Source: Pseudo-nitzschia pungens (lineage: Eukaryota; Bacillariophyta; Bacillariophyceae; Bacillariales; Bacillariaceae). Taken from it: a stretch of 64,000 nt of DNA. Both the position numbers and the translations under genes were made by a program. Under the pieces are notes generated by a model. It did not search any database. It saw only the letters and a program-made list of their open reading frames with translations, and was not told the origin of the DNA. Shown piece after piece: positions 36,424 to 46,397 of the stretch (positions within the stretch are counted from its first letter, which is position 1; every line of letters begins with the position of its first letter). The stretch lies in contig CM074760.1 in the NCBI GenBank assembly GCA_037355855.1, forward strand, positions 5,572,501-5,636,500, read 5' to 3'.

Positions 36424-37668
36424 GATGAGACGTGTTGCTGCTGTGCTTTGTGGAGAGTGAGTCAAGGCATGCCGTAAAATGATAACCTGGTTGTTGATCT
36501 CTCAAATCAAATTCAATCTGAATCTCAGTCTCAGTCTCAACAAAAGAACATGCGACGAATGACAGCACGGTCAACCTTACTCGAAGGGTTCAATAGATTC
36601 AAAAAAATGTTACTACGACGTATTTTTGATTTTCCCTCCGAAAATCGTCGTCCCCGGTTGCTTGATCTTCACAAAGGTACGAGCACAAGTAGCAAACGTT
36701 ACGCGGATAATGAGACTTCCGGATTTTTGTCTTGTTTTACTTAGCCCTGGAAGCCCGACTCGGCCAACTCTAGTCCCAACATACGTTCGGTAGTGTAATG
36801 TACTGACGGTATGAATGTGCAAAACGGAGTCGCGCAAGAAACACTGTTCAACATCAGTTCACAATTCGTATTGTAAAGAAACAACCGACCGTTGAGAGAA
36901 CATTGCGTTCCACGAGTGTTCCATTTTTCCAGTAACCTTATTAAGTTACCGTACGATACGTACTGTACGAAATTCGAGCGTTACCGTCTGTACTGGTAAA
37001 ATCTTACCGGTAAACCTTACGTAAGAAATCTTACCCAATTTCATGATTATGATTTTTTTCGTTGAGATGGAGATTGTGAGTTGGGTTATTCGTATTTTCT
37101 TGTTTTGAGAGGTGAGTGAAAGTTCGAAACTCTTCCGAGTAACCTTACGTAAGGTTACGGTAACCTTAGTGTATCTCCGTAATTACGGCATGGAGATGTA
37201 CAGGAATGAAATTTAGATCTTACTGCAATCCTAATCTTTCCTCTCACTCACTCGTCATGGACGTGCGCGAACCAGTGCGTACGTACTATGAGCGTTAATC
37301 ACTCGTTGCAATTTTGAATTTTTGGTGACCCCAAGGAGTAAAAGTAGTCGTCTTCGTTCGCACGTTCGTTCAGCACAGCACCTGGTACGTACACACAGTA
37401 CAGTTGTGAAAAGGGGCGGGGATGACGAGCTTAGATCTCATCATATCGTGTACAGCTGAGATCAGCGCGGTAATTCGGTGGAATGTTCGTTGACGTCTAC
37501 CGGTTCGAGGGAACAAAGAATTGGGAAAATTTGCTCGGAAGTCCTCTTGATGGTGAATTCACATGTCACCACATTATTACCTGTTTGCCAGTCATCGTTC
37601 CAATCCAAAAAGACATCGATCAACGACTGTTCCCTGCATGATTTGTTCCCGAGAGCAAATCGCCTAGC
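36424..37668. other. Divergent intergenic region rich in TTAC/GTAA palindromes
   Basis: About 1.2 kb between the VAMP7-like and hydrolase starts. From 36.93 to 37.19 kb there are many GTAACC/GGTAAG-type words, including the 20-bp palindrome listed next. No gene seen. Confidence 0.45.
37139..37158. repeat. Perfect 20-bp palindrome
   Basis: GTAACCTTACGTAAGGTTAC reads identically on both strands. It sits in a spacer with many related words. Confidence 0.95.
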
Positions 37669-39069
37669 ATGCGGCCTTTCACCATGTCCAACGTTACCGA
37701 CTTCGCCATGATGGCCTGGCTTGTGGGGGAACTGATCTTTGTGGTTGTCTTCTATCGCGTTTGGTTGCCCCGCTTCCAGCGACTTCGTCCTCCCCCCGAG
37801 TATCGCGACTACGCAAGGGATCGCACAAAACTCTTTATGAGAATCATCAAACGCATAGAGGCGAACTGTGAGGCAAACAACGAGCCAATCATACCGTCCT
37901 TTATATCCTTCCTTCGAGACTATTTTCAGCCAGTTTGTGCCAACGCTGTGCCACACGACGAATTCGTCCCGAAGAAGGGAGACTTGGATTTGTTCTATGC
38001 GTGGGCATTCTTCGGCAAGGACCTAGAAGAGCTCGAACCCTGGATGAAAAGCGATCTGGGAAAGATCTACGAGACACTCGAGTCGGACTACAACCTGGTA
38101 TTCGAGGAGGGAACAACACCGGATTATAAACCCATGCGATTGACTCTAGACCCTCTGGATCCAAGTTATCGACCCTTTTTTATCTATGCAATGTTTTCGT
38201 TGGTGAAACTCATGAGTGGGTTTTCCCTCAGAGCACTTGGATTTTACAAATGCAAATCGTCGAGCGGACTCAATTACTACTATCGACCGCCAAAAGCCAA
38301 AAGTGACAACTCGAACAACAGCAGCAAACTCCCTCTGCTTTTCTTGCACGGAATTGCACCCGGTGGATTGGCATTTTATCTGCCCATGCTGTTCTATTTA
38401 GGAGGCGATGGGAGGCCACTCTTCTTCTTTGAGAATCCTGACATTACGTTTTGCATATTTGGTGGCGGCAATCCACCAAACGAACACCAAACGGTGCAAG
38501 GCGTATGGGAGGCCGTGGATCATCACCTTGGTTCGGTTCAGGATATCAGTGTGGTCGGCCATTCCTTTGGTTCATGTCCTATTACGTGGCTGGTTCACAG
38601 TGCGGAAAGCCCTAGAATACGTCAAATAGTCCTGGTGGATCCCATTACCATCTGTTTGAGCGAACCGGATGTGATGCAAAATTTCTTGTACCAACGCAGA
38701 TCCCTTCGGGCCAACAAAATGCCCATAAAAATCGGTGTGATATCGAATGAAATCTTCACCGAACATTATTTAAGGCGACATTTCGCCTGGTACAACAGCG
38801 AACTGTGGTTGGAAGACTTGCCGGAACAAGCCAAGGTACTTGTTTGCTTGTCGGAAAAAGACCCCATTGTTCCGGTACAAAAGGTACAGCAACAGGTTCT
38901 TCGAAAACCTAGCGTGGAAGTTCTCTTGTGGGAAGACGCAGGGCATGCACACTGTGTCACGAAACCAAAGACATGGCGGCAAATGCAAATAGTGATGAAA
39001 CGACAAGAGCAACTAATTGCAAAGGAATCCTCGTCTCTTTCCATACCCATGGGGAAGAAGGGCATATGA
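37669..39069 (+). CDS. Membrane-anchored alpha/beta hydrolase
   Basis: Single-exon 466-residue serine hydrolase of unknown substrate. Met6 (MSNVTDF) is an alternative start. A hydrophobic segment at about residues 13-32 (AWLVGELIFVVVFYRVWL) should anchor it in a membrane. The core has the LPLLFLHGIAPGG oxyanion-loop strand, nucleophile elbow GHSFGS with Ser299, Asp398 in EKDPIVP, and His426 or His428 in GHAHC. The layout resembles large uncharacterised stramenopile and fungal hydrolases with an N-terminal anchor. It converges with the RCC1 gene. Confidence 0.85.
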   Translation: MRPFTMSNVTDFAMMAWLVGELIFVVVFYRVWLPRFQRLRPPPEYRDYARDRTKLFMRIIKRIEANCEANNEPIIPSFISFLRDYFQPVCANAVPHDEFVPKKGDLDLFYAWAFFGKDLEELEPWMKSDLGKIYETLESDYNLVFEEGTTPDYKPMRLTLDPLDPSYRPFFIYAMFSLVKLMSGFSLRALGFYKCKSSSGLNYYYRPPKAKSDNSNNSSKLPLLFLHGIAPGGLAFYLPMLFYLGGDGRPLFFFENPDITFCIFGGGNPPNEHQTVQGVWEAVDHHLGSVQDISVVGHSFGSCPITWLVHSAESPRIRQIVLVDPITICLSEPDVMQNFLYQRRSLRANKMPIKIGVISNEIFTEHYLRRHFAWYNSELWLEDLPEQAKVLVCLSEKDPIVPVQKVQQQVLRKPSVEVLLWEDAGHAHCVTKPKTWRQMQIVMKRQEQLIAKESSSLSIPMGKKGI

Positions 39070-39390
39070 TGGCACGTCCGGTTTTCAAAAAAGAGCACTT
39101 TATTTTAAAACCAAAGGACTTGCGTCTAATGCTAATATAAGTGCGGACAGTTTGGCTACGTCGTTTGGATTGATGATGATACGCACCGATCATATCAGTT
39201 CGTGACCGCTGCCCAACGTGCATGTTTTTGACATCTTATTTCTTCGCTAGCATTATGAAAACTTCGCTCAAGCTATCATGTATTTGTAATTATTTGTCTA
39301 TTTAGCGACCGATGGTTATCTCGAACCTACATGGTATTAGTGTTGAAGGAAATGCTGCAGAGAACAAACAATCTGCTCGTCTCTTCTCTA
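39070..39390. other. Convergent intergenic spacer
   Basis: About 320 bases between the hydrolase and the RCC1-repeat gene 3' ends. Nothing distinctive seen. Confidence 0.5.
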
Positions 39391-41472
39391 TTATTTATTC
39401 TTGGGGGAACTTTTCTGGCTACTATCGGCGTCAGCCGTGCGCGACGACGTTCGATCGGATCTAGAAGAACCCCGTCGCACCAATGCTTTCACAATCTTTT
39501 TCGGTGAAAACAACCGTTTCTTCTTTTCCATCGAAGAAGATGATGGAATGTCTTCCACGGCCTTCGTTGTTGAATTGTTTTGCTCCGTGTAAACGCGAAT
39601 CGAATCTTTAGCAGCAGTTTTTGTTTGGTCTTTTGGTGCCGGTGCCGCAGATCGTGTCCACCCGGTTGCGGGTGTTTCGAAACTACTGTCAGCTTTGGAC
39701 GAGTTTAGTTCTTCCTCCGCTTGATTCTGGTCGTTTCCCCCCTTTGAGTTAAACTCTCCGAGAGACGACGGAGACGGTATGCTCGTTCCAAAGCTACCGG
39801 AATGAACTGTTTCAAGCAGTTTCTCGTGCTGCGCTTGGGATCGGGGGCATTTTTTTCGTTTCGCCTCCTGGACTTCGTAGAGGGTTCTTCCTATCGGACC
39901 TTTTGCATCCTTGCGCTTCGTTCCCAGACACCACATAAACGTGGAAGATGCTCCCACAGATTTGACGTGCAGATGTCGCAACGAATCAAGCCTTTGTGGA
40001 AGTGCAACGTTGTGCGAGGAATCAAAAGAGTACGTGTGGAACTGTCGTTGAATTGATGTCTTGGCACCTACTTGCCCTGGATCGGAATACGTCAGATTTT
40101 TGGAATCCGGTTTGGGCAAACCTAGGTGACCGACATCATTGCAGCCCCATGCATAGACGTGACCGGTGGAACTGACGGCAAAAGAAGAGTTGCCTTTTGC
40201 TGTGACCGATGTGATCCTGGGCGTATTGTCAAGGGCCAAGGAACGAGAGGATGCGCCAATTCCTTGCGCTGACGGCTTCTCTTTCTGCAGTGATTTCCAT
40301 TCGAGTCCTGCCTCGATAGCTACGAAGTCTAGATCACTCACTAACTTGGGCTTGGGATTCATTTGATAGATAAAACCCGTTCCCAACTGGCCTTCGAACC
40401 CTCCTCCCCATCCAAACACTCTACCACCCCCTGTCAGAGCCAAAGTATGCACGTCTCCTGCAGAAATATCGACAATCCGTACTTTTGCCAGCGCATCGAC
40501 GTGTTTCGGAGAGGCGACTCCTACCACTCGCCGCCGAGTCAGTATACCGCACTGACCGTATTGATTTGCACCCCAGGCGTGGCATTGTCCCGCCTCATCG
40601 AGCGCCACAGAGTGGGATCGACCCGCTGCAATCTTTTTGATCTTCTTGGCTTTTCTAGCTTCGGAGGTGGGCGAGGACGGATCCGGCTTCATCGTTTCAT
40701 CGAATGATACTCGCTGCGGCTGGCAAACCGTGGGTGGATCTTTGCTCGACGGTTTCTTTCCACACTGCGCGTTTCGGTTGCATCCCCATGCAAAAACATT
40801 CCCGTCCTTGGTTACTGCCATGGAATGCCAATAACCCGCTGCGACGGAACTGACTGGAGCACCTACCACGTGGGGCAAGAGACCCTCTACGACGGTAGGC
40901 CGTTCAACAAAGGAAGGCGGAGACGAAGAAACGCCTCTGTTTCCATCCCCGCCGTTTCCATCGTAAGCACCCCCCAGTCCCAGTTGACCAAAATGTCCCG
41001 CTCCCCACGCGCACACAGCCAATCCTCCTTCCATCCGAGCCAGACAAAAGTGCCTCCCGGTGGCTATTTGGACGCATTTCAACGGCAATTGAATGATTGT
41101 TTGTGTCAGAGAGGGACGGACATGACCGTGCACGGTCCCGCAGTTATAGATCTTTCCGGACTGAGTCAAAAAGTATGTGCTTGCAATGGTACACTGAACA
41201 TCCACCAGAGGATCCTTATCTTGTTCCCATGGTGGAGGCGGAGATGGCTTGGTATCTTCCTTCTCGTCCTCCTTTCGAGCTGGGGAAAACTGGTAGGACG
41301 AAACAGATGCCAGCGGAGCCACCGCTGAAGGAGATGGCAAAGACGAATCGATTCCATCGTCATCGTTTTCCGCAATGTGGTGGATCTTCCATTGTTGTGC
41401 GGGGCCAAAATTGTGGTAGTAATTTTTCCCAAATCCAACCAAAACACTAGGGCATTCGTCGCTGTTCGGCAT
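39391..41472 (-). CDS. RCC1-repeat (regulator of chromosome condensation-like) protein
   Basis: A 693-residue single-exon protein. A beta-propeller built of RCC1 repeats is clear from recurring blocks such as AWGAGHFGQLGLGG, AWGCNRNAQCG, AWGANQYGQCG, GWGGGFEGQLGTG and AWGCNDVGHLG, with the typical HSVAL and HTLAL strands between them. The propeller occupies about residues 1-510. The remainder is low in complexity and ends with a basic Ser/Arg/Lys-rich tail that could direct it to the nucleus. Whether it is a Ran exchange factor or one of the many unrelated RCC1-like proteins cannot be told; linker lengths are unlike canonical RCC1. Confidence 0.9.
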   Translation of the reverse strand: MPNSDECPSVLVGFGKNYYHNFGPAQQWKIHHIAENDDDGIDSSLPSPSAVAPLASVSSYQFSPARKEDEKEDTKPSPPPPWEQDKDPLVDVQCTIASTYFLTQSGKIYNCGTVHGHVRPSLTQTIIQLPLKCVQIATGRHFCLARMEGGLAVCAWGAGHFGQLGLGGAYDGNGGDGNRGVSSSPPSFVERPTVVEGLLPHVVGAPVSSVAAGYWHSMAVTKDGNVFAWGCNRNAQCGKKPSSKDPPTVCQPQRVSFDETMKPDPSSPTSEARKAKKIKKIAAGRSHSVALDEAGQCHAWGANQYGQCGILTRRRVVGVASPKHVDALAKVRIVDISAGDVHTLALTGGGRVFGWGGGFEGQLGTGFIYQMNPKPKLVSDLDFVAIEAGLEWKSLQKEKPSAQGIGASSRSLALDNTPRITSVTAKGNSSFAVSSTGHVYAWGCNDVGHLGLPKPDSKNLTYSDPGQVGAKTSIQRQFHTYSFDSSHNVALPQRLDSLRHLHVKSVGASSTFMWCLGTKRKDAKGPIGRTLYEVQEAKRKKCPRSQAQHEKLLETVHSGSFGTSIPSPSSLGEFNSKGGNDQNQAEEELNSSKADSSFETPATGWTRSAAPAPKDQTKTAAKDSIRVYTEQNNSTTKAVEDIPSSSSMEKKKRLFSPKKIVKALVRRGSSRSDRTSSRTADADSSQKSSPKNK

Positions 41473-42969
41473 TGTTTTTTTAAATTGGTTTACTCCTTAT
41501 GGAATTGCTGTCGAAATCGCTTCGCTCCCGTTGTTAGTGTTTGCTGTCTATGTTGCGCAACTTTGTTGTTGAAGAAACAACGTGCTGAACTAAAGTATTT
41601 TTTCCCGGTAACGGTATCACTCTTTCATGTGTGATCTCGTGGAGGGAGGAGTTTGGATGAAAAACACGAAACTAAACCCATTCAGTCTTCTCGCGGTCGG
41701 TCTTGCCTACCGGTAACTTACCAGTACCAGTTATGCACTCCACGTTCTTCGACGGTGGAAGTGATCCTTCATTTTGTGGCATCTTTTTTATGGTCAAAAT
41801 CATAATGCTTAATTAAGACTTAAAATTCCACTTCCAATTGTTATGCGCGCTACTTTGGTTACTATCTGGTACCGTTAGGCATCTACCATTTTTCCCAGCC
41901 AGGTATTCGTTGTACCCATCGGTCATAATTAGCCCCTACCGGTAAGCCTTACCAAGGCGAAAAACTGTTCGCTCTGGAAGTAAGATTACGATAACCTTAC
42001 GTACGGTTGTAGAACACCAACTAACTTACTTCGTACTAAATTCGTAGAAAACAGTCCTCCTTTGGTTGCACCCCTCAATCGAAGAGGAGAGGCATACGAA
42101 GTACGGAACTCTTTTTTGTCCCATCTGGTAAGATTACCGTAACTTACTGATTACAATTCCTATATTGGGAATCTTGCACACGGTTGACTAGTATTCCGAT
42201 GTTTAAACGTGAGATGCACAGCTACTGCTGCAACTACTACTACTGAAGTAGGAGTAGTTTTCTTGGGTACTAATGCTAGTAGTACTACTACTAGTAGTAC
42301 TATCATTGTTGGCCAGAAAGTGGAGTCGTCAGCCTCCTGGTGGTGCTGGTCTGTTATGGTTGGCGTTTCTTCGTATGTGAAAATCACAATGAGTATTTCA
42401 GCAACCTTGTTGTGATTTGCTTTATTCATATTTTGACGGGGCAAACTCAAAATTTCCAGGTGCTGGTTTCTATCAATGTGTTTTTAAGATTCCGAGAGCA
42501 AAAGAGGATGAGAAATTTTCAATCATGCAAAGTTACTACTATGTAGTACTACTACTATGTAGTACGACTAGCCCTCGTGTAATTTGTTGACTAAAGTAAG
42601 CTACTAGTAGTACTACTGGCGCCAGTTACTGGCTGGTGGTGTATTGGAGCAAATTTGACGTGACGATGGTCGTTGCTTGCAATGCCAGATACCGTACCAA
42701 TCTGAAAAACAATGAATTGTTTGCTCACTCCACAAATCAATTCACTCCGAGACTGTACAAAAAATAACACTACTACTACCGGTAGTAGTGCAAGTAGGTT
42801 TCTAAGGAATTCCTAACAGCTGCCCCCCGTTTCCGTAGAAATTACTAGTACGGGTAGGGAACTCAGAACCAGTGCAAAGCTGATTTGAATTATGATCTTA
42901 CGTTCGTTCTCTACAACCTGCTCGTAACTTACTCGTACTATAAGTACGAGTACAAGTAACCTTACTCTG
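41473..42969. other. Spacer between RCC1 gene and retrotransposon
   Basis: About 1.5 kb upstream of the RCC1-like start. It contains TTACCGGTAAG/TACGGTAA words (41.7-42.15 kb) and CTAGTAGTACTACTACTAG-type palindromic runs (42.27-42.31, 42.53-42.62 and 42.77-42.80 kb). No gene seen. Confidence 0.45.
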
Positions 42970-43311
42970 CTGTTGGGCAAGACACAGGTCACCGCAACTG
43001 CAGGATGCGGGTGGGGACACGCCCGCACCACCACGCGCACCACCTGTGAACTTGCCGCGCGCGCCGTGACGAGCACTACGACGTATGTGAGGAAGGTCCC
43101 AATGGTAGGTAGGTAAGTGTCACGAGAGGGCCGACAGCGCGCGTACCGTAGACGGGCACAACGCGGTGCCCGCACAAGGTACGCAGCCGCTATCGGGCAC
43201 GGAGGTGCGGGACGATGCCTTCCCCATCTGCTCACCTCATTGTCCCTTGGCCAACACCAAGCCGACGACAATGAGGAGTGCTGTTCCCTGTGGGAGCGGA
43301 TCAACAAAACT
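42970..43311 (+). repeat. DIRS element terminal repeat A1
   Basis: Begins CTGTTGGGCAAGACACAGG and ends CAACAAAACT. It matches A2 except for three bases (ACG) missing near the end (GGGAGCGG here, GGGACGAGCGG in A2). Confidence 0.93.
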
Positions 43312-43508
43312 ATTCCTTTCTCCCCAGCCATACACCTCCACACAATACACACCAATACCAACACCACCCACGCCCACACGCTGGCTACCCCAGCACGCTG
43401 GCTACCCCAGCCCCCGATCCAGCCGATCACGATCCTGCCGATCAACCCCGGACCACACCGTGCCCCCCTGCTGGCTACCCCAGCACACTAACCACCCCAA
43501 CACCACCC

Positions 43509-43594
43509 CGATCCTGTCGATCACGATCCTGTCGATCACGATCCTGTCGATCACGATCCTGTCGATCACTCCCACCTCACGATCCTGTCGATCA
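43509..43594 (+). repeat. 15-bp tandem repeat in the element 5' region
   Basis: Four contiguous units of CGATCCTGTCGATCA and one more after an 11-base gap. Nearby, CTGGCTACCCCAGCA occurs several times. These lie in the untranslated leader before gag. Confidence 0.9.
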
Positions 43595-43990
43595 CTCCCA
43601 CCCCGTCGCCAACACCACGCGACTCCCCACTGGTTGGCTACCCCATCCATACTCCCGCCACCCGGTCCCGCCGACCACCCGCCCCGGACTACCCGCCCCG
43701 CCAACCAAAAAAATGCGGTTTCCCCTATCCCCTACACCGAGATACCCCCGCGCGCCAGCCCCAAACTTTTGACACCAACCCTGACACCACCCCTCGCCAA
43801 CCAGAGCGATCGAACCGTTAACACATCCCCTAGCGATCGAACCGTTGACACATTCCCTCGCCAGCCCCTCCCTGACACTTAACCTTGCTACTCCACAACT
43901 TCCCACCCAACCCCTCCCCTGCGCATCCACTCCCCCACTCTCACAAACCCGATCTCATTCAACCACACAAACAAGTCCCGAACATACACC

Positions 43991-46321
43991 ATGCCCCCCA
44001 TCCCGGAACTCGCCCAGCTCCAGATGCGTTGCCTATCTTCCGGCTTCCTGAATTTCTCCGACGCCCCACCGACCAACCGCAACACCACCGACAATACCCG
44101 CAAATCATTCCTCCTCTCCCTCGGAAAAGCAGCAAACGTCGCCCACTGTTCCAACTTGTTGAACACCCTACACCCCAGGTACGCATACCTCGACGAACAC
44201 CACGTCCTCCAGTGTATCCACTCCCTCGTCGCGTGGACGGCCGATGACGACACCCTTCACTACGTTGGCATTCCGTCCGACTCCATCCAATCCGACACCC
44301 TCGTCGCCATTCCCCCGTCCTCCTTCCACACGAGCTTCCTTGGTATTGCCCCCCAAACCTCCGCCGCACTTTTCCGAACCTGGACCGATCCAACCCACCT
44401 CCCCGACAGTTTCATGAGCGCCACTGATCCTAAGACACAGGTTGGTCCCACCGACCTCGGCCACGACGGGACGGCCGCCACCACCCCCCAGTTCGTCCTC
44501 CTCCCTACCATGTGGCCCGCCACACTCGCCATCCCCACAGGCACTCGTCTCGGCGAACCCCTCCCTCCCAACACCTATGACGAAGGATTCACTGCTTGGT
44601 GGAAAGCCCTCTGTTTCCTCCACACCAAGAACTCCGGCCACAGCCTCCACACCCACCACCAACTCTTCCACAAAGAAAATTGGACCAAAGAAGGACAAAG
44701 CGGCCACACCATCCTCACCCAACTCCCACAGAACGACCTCAACCCACTCCCGACCCGCCTACAACCTTCCAACCCTACCCCCTCCTGTGTGGACGCCTCC
44801 CAACCACTAATACTCGGAATCCGCCTCGCCCGCCTACGCGACCTCTGCTCTGCCCTACCCCTGGCTACCCCTGCCACCGGCAATCCCGAGACCCCACGCA
44901 CCGACCCTCCCCCACCGGGACAATTTACCCACGCCGACATGCGCACACTCCTCACCGAGGTTGTCCGCACTACAGGCACATCCCCGTCCACCGCGCGCAG
45001 CGATGACGACCGCACCACCCTCACTCGACCGGCACTCTCCTGGAGTGCAGCCCTTGCCCGGATCGAGGGGGAGGGCGCCACGCTCACCGTACGCCACGCC
45101 ACACTCTACCCTACCATTATCGAAATCTTCAACAACAAAAACGTTTCCCAACAGGTCGAGATCTTCAACGGCGAGCTCTCCCGCATGCAAACCAAATGTC
45201 ACACCGAGAACACCCTTACCTACAACCGCATCACCCGCGGCATGTTCGACCGCACCCTCCTCAAAGTCATCACCAACTTCATCGTCATCTCCTCCCCGCT
45301 TGGAGACAATGCCGACTGCCTCGATACCGCATTCTCGATCTTCAATCTCCTCCGCGTTCCCCCGAACAGCAACTCCTTTAAGTCCCGGACCCAATCGGTC
45401 CGCTCCTACGAATCCGAGGCGCTCCACGAGGAAAACTCCCGTCGACGCACCCGTACTACCAACACTACCCTCTTCATCGACGGCTCCCAAACTCACCCTA
45501 ACGATGAGATCTATGCCGGCCACAACCTCCTCCTCTTCCTCCGCACCCTCTCCAAAGACGCCGAACAAAGTGTTCTGTACAAAGGCATCGAACAACTCCT
45601 CAACACTATGACCGCACCACGCACATCGGCGTGGCTCGAACGCACGGTCCAGACCCAACCCCACCTCCGACACAGCATGATCACCATGCTCCAGGAAGGT
45701 ATGGTCGCCGTCCTCGTCCTTGCACAAATCCCGGAAGTCCTTACCCACGTCTCCACCGATGCCCCATTGCCCTCCAAGGGCTACGTCAGTGCTCGCGACA
45801 ATTTCAACGCCCTCAACCAACTCATTGAGCAGGCAACATACGGCCAGCACCTCAATACTTTCTCTACCCCTCCCGCGACTTTCTTCTGGTGGGAAAACCA
45901 CAGACGCGTCGCCGACCGCGCCCGCTCCCGGTCCTCCCACGAGCCTGACAACCCCCGCGACAGCAAGAAACCTCGCCATACCCCGTCCGGCACCACCGGC
46001 CCCCAACGCGCCGACCACTCCCGCACCCCCTCGCCAGCCGACGACAAAGACAAAGCCCGTGGCCTCTTCACCCTCACCTCGGGTACCTCCCGCCCCCGCT
46101 ACGACGAGCCTTTCGGCAAGAAAGGCACCCGCCTCTGCATGAGCGCTAGCTTTGTGGGCTTCCAGTGCACATACGGTGACTCCTGCAAGTTCTTCCACGC
46201 GCACACTTGGAAAGGACTCTCCGCTGCCGACAAGGAAAAGGCCAAGCAGTATGTCACCAAGCATGCCGTCGTCGCTTTTGCCCCCAACAGCGGCGCCCCT
46301 TCCGACTCCGACCGAGGTTAG
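43991..46321 (+). CDS. Gag-like protein of the DIRS element
   Basis: A 776-residue open frame without stops, placed as gag: first ORF after repeat A1, no enzymatic domain, proline/threonine-rich first half, helical middle. Near its C-terminus (about residues 715-736) there is a CX9CX5CX3H zinc-finger pattern (LCMSASFVGFQC...C...HAH), a CCCH-type nucleic acid binder in place of the more familiar CCHC knuckle. Direct homology to known DIRS gag proteins cannot be claimed by eye. Codons are strongly C-ending, like the rest of the element. Confidence 0.75.
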   Translation: MPPIPELAQLQMRCLSSGFLNFSDAPPTNRNTTDNTRKSFLLSLGKAANVAHCSNLLNTLHPRYAYLDEHHVLQCIHSLVAWTADDDTLHYVGIPSDSIQSDTLVAIPPSSFHTSFLGIAPQTSAALFRTWTDPTHLPDSFMSATDPKTQVGPTDLGHDGTAATTPQFVLLPTMWPATLAIPTGTRLGEPLPPNTYDEGFTAWWKALCFLHTKNSGHSLHTHHQLFHKENWTKEGQSGHTILTQLPQNDLNPLPTRLQPSNPTPSCVDASQPLILGIRLARLRDLCSALPLATPATGNPETPRTDPPPPGQFTHADMRTLLTEVVRTTGTSPSTARSDDDRTTLTRPALSWSAALARIEGEGATLTVRHATLYPTIIEIFNNKNVSQQVEIFNGELSRMQTKCHTENTLTYNRITRGMFDRTLLKVITNFIVISSPLGDNADCLDTAFSIFNLLRVPPNSNSFKSRTQSVRSYESEALHEENSRRRTRTTNTTLFIDGSQTHPNDEIYAGHNLLLFLRTLSKDAEQSVLYKGIEQLLNTMTAPRTSAWLERTVQTQPHLRHSMITMLQEGMVAVLVLAQIPEVLTHVSTDAPLPSKGYVSARDNFNALNQLIEQATYGQHLNTFSTPPATFFWWENHRRVADRARSRSSHEPDNPRDSKKPRHTPSGTTGPQRADHSRTPSPADDKDKARGLFTLTSGTSRPRYDEPFGKKGTRLCMSASFVGFQCTYGDSCKFFHAHTWKGLSAADKEKAKQYVTKHAVVAFAPNSGAPSDSDRG

Positions 46322-46397
46322 TCCTCCCTCCCCTCTCATCGTCCCCGCCCTTTTTGCCCTTCCTTTAACCCGTAATCCCATATGTTAACCCTTTACT

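Noticed and set aside
43509..43594. CRISPR-like array
   Set aside because: Units are contiguous 15-mers without spacers, in a eukaryotic retroelement.
44855..46381. 508-codon minus-strand frame in the element
   Set aside because: Antisense shadow of gag caused by C-rich codon third positions; Gly/Val/Glu-rich and without a domain.
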